A stretch of DNA of 8,945 bases from an uncultured Saprospiraceae bacterium. Its GTDB lineage: Bacteria > Bacteroidota > Bacteroidia > Chitinophagales > Saprospiraceae. Within the stretch, counting starts at the first letter, position 1; each line of letters begins with the position of its first letter. The stretch lies in NCBI GenBank assembly GCA_937959095.1, contig CALGLY010000616.1:1-8945 (forward strand), read 5' to 3'. Position numbers and translations under genes: made by a program. The notes beneath the pieces are model-generated. The model saw nothing but the letters and a program-made list of their open reading frames with translations, was not told where the DNA came from and did no database searches. Shown piece by piece: positions 7,365 to 8,945 of this stretch.

Positions 7365-7367
7365 TCT
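7334..7367 (+). repeat. Perfect 17-bp tandem direct repeat
   Basis: GTAATTCTGAAAATTCT occurs twice back to back, 7334-7350 and 7351-7367, ending 16 bases before the NADAR start codon. Each unit contains the 13-base word complementary to the prs 3' end, so two alternative outer stems are possible. No promoter element of the TAnnTTTG class is evident beside it. Confidence 0.85.
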
Positions 7368-7383
7368 GATCAATAACGAAAAA

Positions 7384-7941
7384 ATGAAATACAATAACAC
7401 TTGGCTACATGCTCAACTCGAAGCGAACGAAAAAATAAAGCACCTCTTCTTCTGGGGGCATCAGCCAATGAAAGATAATAGGGTTAATAAATCATGTTGC
7501 AGTCAGTGGTATGAAAGTCCATTTGAGCAGGATGGTATCCGCTATCCAACGGCTGAACATTGGATGATGGCAGGAAAAGCGCGCTTATTCAAAGATGAAA
7601 GCACACTTGCTAAAATCTTAAACTGCCGCACGCCTGCTGAAGCAAAAAAGCTTGGGCGCATCGTGCAAAACTTTGATAGAAAAATATGGGAAGCACATCG
7701 CTCTGAAATCGTAGTGCAAGGGAATGTTTTGAAATTCGGACAAGATGACGACCTCTGGAATTTTTTGGATAACACAAAAGAGCGCGTACTGGTAGAAGCA
7801 AGCCCTATGGATAGAATATGGGGGATTGGTTTAGCAGCTGATGCGCCTGGTATTGAGTATCCTGAAAATTGGCGCGGCTTGAATCTCTTGGGTTATGCTT
7901 TGATGGAGGCGCGGGATAGATTGCGAAAACAAAATAAATAA
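7384..7941 (+). CDS. NADAR-family protein (YbiA/RibX-like N-glycosidase)
   Basis: 185 residues, a full-length single-domain NADAR protein. Conserved features in order: LFFWGH (21-26), SQWYESPF (40-47), YPTAEHWMMAGKARLF (54-69), EAKKLGR (86-92), GN.LKF.Q (113-120) and VEASPMDRIWGIGL (137-150). The family includes YbiA/RibX, which cleaves N-glycosidic bonds of reactive early riboflavin intermediates, and members reported to remove ADP-ribose from guanine bases or to act on ADP-ribose-linked substrates. Here it follows prs and is four genes upstream-to-downstream coupled with nadV, and riboflavin genes are absent, which favours an ADP-ribose or NAD-related role; this is inference. The stop codon is three bases from the next start, indicating co-translation with the deoxyribosyltransferase-like gene. 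Confidence 0.9.
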   Translation: MKYNNTWLHAQLEANEKIKHLFFWGHQPMKDNRVNKSCCSQWYESPFEQDGIRYPTAEHWMMAGKARLFKDESTLAKILNCRTPAEAKKLGRIVQNFDRKIWEAHRSEIVVQGNVLKFGQDDDLWNFLDNTKERVLVEASPMDRIWGIGLAADAPGIEYPENWRGLNLLGYALMEARDRLRKQNK

Positions 7942-7944
7942 ACT

Positions 7945-8394
7945 ATGCAATATATCGAAGCACCAAATGAAGTGCAGATACAGTCAAATAGTGTTTTTCT
8001 AGCAGGAGGTATTTCTAATTGTCCTGATTGGCAAAGCGAAATCATGGAAGCGTTCAAGAAAGAAAAAATTACGCTTTTAAATCCACGTCGTGTTGATTTT
8101 CCTATGAATGAAACTAGTGCAGCACAAGCACAAATCGAGTGGGAATTTCGGCATTTAAATTTGGCAGATGCCATTTTGTTTTGGTTTCCTAAAGAAACAC
8201 TCTGCCCAATTACACTCTTTGAATTGGGAGCACAATCTAGAAATCAAAAGCCACTATTTGTGGGAATTCATCCTGATTATCAGCGTCGACAAGATGTAGA
8301 AATTCAACTTCAATTAGCGCGTCCTGATATAGAAATAGTGTATGATTTGAAGATGCTTATAAAACAGGTGAAAATAGGGTTATATAAAAGTTAG
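7945..8394 (+). CDS. Nucleoside 2-deoxyribosyltransferase-like protein
   Basis: 149 residues, normal for this superfamily. VFLAGGISNCPDWQ (17-30) is the N-terminal nucleotide-binding motif, LNPRR (45-49) follows, ADAILFWFP (74-82) forms the core strand, and TLFELG (90-95) carries Glu93, the position of the catalytic nucleophile. The superfamily cleaves or exchanges the base of (deoxy)nucleosides or nucleotides through a glycosyl-enzyme intermediate; relatives include DNPH1/Rcl-type nucleotide hydrolases. Three bases separate it from the preceding stop and four from the next start. In this cluster it may hydrolyse or swap the base of an NAD-related or damaged nucleotide, releasing sugar phosphate. 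Substrate cannot be read from sequence. Confidence 0.83.
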   Translation: MQYIEAPNEVQIQSNSVFLAGGISNCPDWQSEIMEAFKKEKITLLNPRRVDFPMNETSAAQAQIEWEFRHLNLADAILFWFPKETLCPITLFELGAQSRNQKPLFVGIHPDYQRRQDVEIQLQLARPDIEIVYDLKMLIKQVKIGLYKS

Positions 8395-8398
8395 AGAC

Positions 8399-8794
8399 AT
8401 GGATTTTTACTTAAATCATAACAATGCCTTAGAGCGATTAATTAGAGAATACAAGAACTATAAATCGCTCGTAATTGCCTACGATTTTGATAATACTGTT
8501 TATGATTATCATGGCAATGGCTGGCAATTTGAGGCCGTAATAGAACTACTCCATGCCTTGAAAGCGATTGGGTGCTACTTAATCATTTTTACAGCGAATG
8601 AGGATATTACTTTTGTAGAGTCCTATTGCAAGGAACAAAATATTCCCTTTGACGTAATCAATGAACAGCCGCCTTTTTACAAATCGAAAAGTAGAAAAAT
8701 CTACTACAATGCACTCTTGGATGATAGAGCAGGGCTGCGACAGACCTATGACTTGCTTACGCAACTAGTGTGTATTATTAAAGAAGAAGCTTAA
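8399..8794 (+). CDS. Small HAD-superfamily phosphatase-like protein
   Basis: 131 residues. Motif I is AYDFDNTVYDY with Asp29 and Asp31 (nucleophile and acid-base), motif II is IIFTANED with Thr65, a basic patch KSKSRK lies at 95-100 (motif III candidate), and LLDDRAG at 106-112 gives the metal-binding Asp108 and Asp109. There is no large cap domain, as in compact HAD enzymes acting on nucleotides or on protein or nucleic-acid ends. It starts four bases after the preceding stop. In context it could dephosphorylate a nucleotide such as NMN, a deoxynucleotide or a sugar phosphate, but no known subfamily is recognised with confidence. Confidence 0.8.
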   Translation: MDFYLNHNNALERLIREYKNYKSLVIAYDFDNTVYDYHGNGWQFEAVIELLHALKAIGCYLIIFTANEDITFVESYCKEQNIPFDVINEQPPFYKSKSRKIYYNALLDDRAGLRQTYDLLTQLVCIIKEEA

Positions 8795-8825
8795 GCCAAT
8801 TTGAAAACAAGAAAAGTTAAACAAC

Positions 8826-8945
8826 ATGAACATCAATCCACTAATCTACACCGATGGTTACAAACTAGATCATCGCAGACAATACCCCGATGGCACAAGT
8901 TTGGTTTATTCTAATTGGACACCCCGAAAAAGCCGCATCGAAGGC
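8826..8945 (+). CDS. nadV: Nicotinamide phosphoribosyltransferase, N-terminal 40 residues (cut by window edge)
   Basis: The visible start reads INPLIYTDGYKLDHRRQYP followed by GTSLVYSNWTPRKSR, the strongly conserved opening of NadV/NAMPT; the Tyr and Arg residues in this segment contribute to the nicotinamide site. The enzyme joins nicotinamide to PRPP to form NMN, bypassing deamidation to nicotinate. It lies 31 bases after the HAD gene with no promoter in between, so it is the distal member of the same operon. PRPP would come from the prs gene of the cluster. The rest of the gene lies beyond the window, so integrity cannot be judged. Confidence 0.88.
   Translation, partial: MNINPLIYTDGYKLDHRRQYPDGTSLVYSNWTPRKSRIEG

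Noticed and set aside
7384..8945. DarTG-like toxin-antitoxin or phage-defence cassette
   Set aside because: No DarT-type ADP-ribosyltransferase, TIR, SIR2 or other toxin gene is present; the neighbours are biosynthetic or hydrolytic.
5631..8945. Prophage origin of the NAD module
   Set aside because: The gene set resembles phage NAD+ rebuilding clusters, but no phage structural, integrase or lysis gene and no attachment repeat is visible in the window.

Overview
The window looks like chromosomal DNA from a Bacteroidota bacterium. The supporting signs are moderate-to-low GC, no Shine-Dalgarno-like leaders, a promoter of the TTTG / TAnnTTTG class, and a large secreted multi-domain glycanase ending in an IPTL-like sorting tail. 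The class Saprospiria is my best guess, but that is inference from the tail type and the gene families. All genes I can support lie on the + strand. I see no tRNA, rRNA, CRISPR array, insertion sequence or phage structural gene.

Region 1 (1-3827): the 3' part of a very large gene for a secreted, multi-modular family 16 glycoside hydrolase (laminarinase-like). It has tandem repeat modules, four carbohydrate-binding-like modules (two of them a duplicated pair flanking the catalytic domain) and a C-terminal sorting segment. A strong hairpin with a TTCG loop follows it as terminator.

Region 2 (3828-5544): a translationally coupled pair (ATGA overlap). It encodes a phosphinothricin-type GNAT acetyltransferase and a two-Rossmann-fold flavoprotein of a type I recall from arsenic-resistance neighbourhoods. 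No ars gene is visible here.

Region 3 (5545-8945, running off the right edge): an NAD+/ADP-ribose gene cluster. A NrtR-type Nudix regulator comes first. A compact control region follows, with two matching 21-bp palindromes spaced 52 bp centre to centre that bracket a Bacteroidota-type promoter. After it come a short PRPP synthetase, a NADAR-family N-glycosidase, a nucleoside 2-deoxyribosyltransferase-like protein, a small HAD phosphatase-like protein and the start of nicotinamide phosphoribosyltransferase (nadV). PRPP synthetase supplies the co-substrate of NadV. The NADAR, deoxyribosyltransferase-like and HAD proteins would act on ADP-ribosyl, N-glycosyl or phosphate bonds. The set therefore reads as an ADP-ribose-sensed module that recovers nicotinamide and ribose phosphate into NMN, possibly with repair or clean-up of damaged nucleotides. 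It is the most interesting part of the window. A 132-bp gap between prs and the NADAR gene holds a dense set of inverted and direct repeats that may act as an internal RNA structure.
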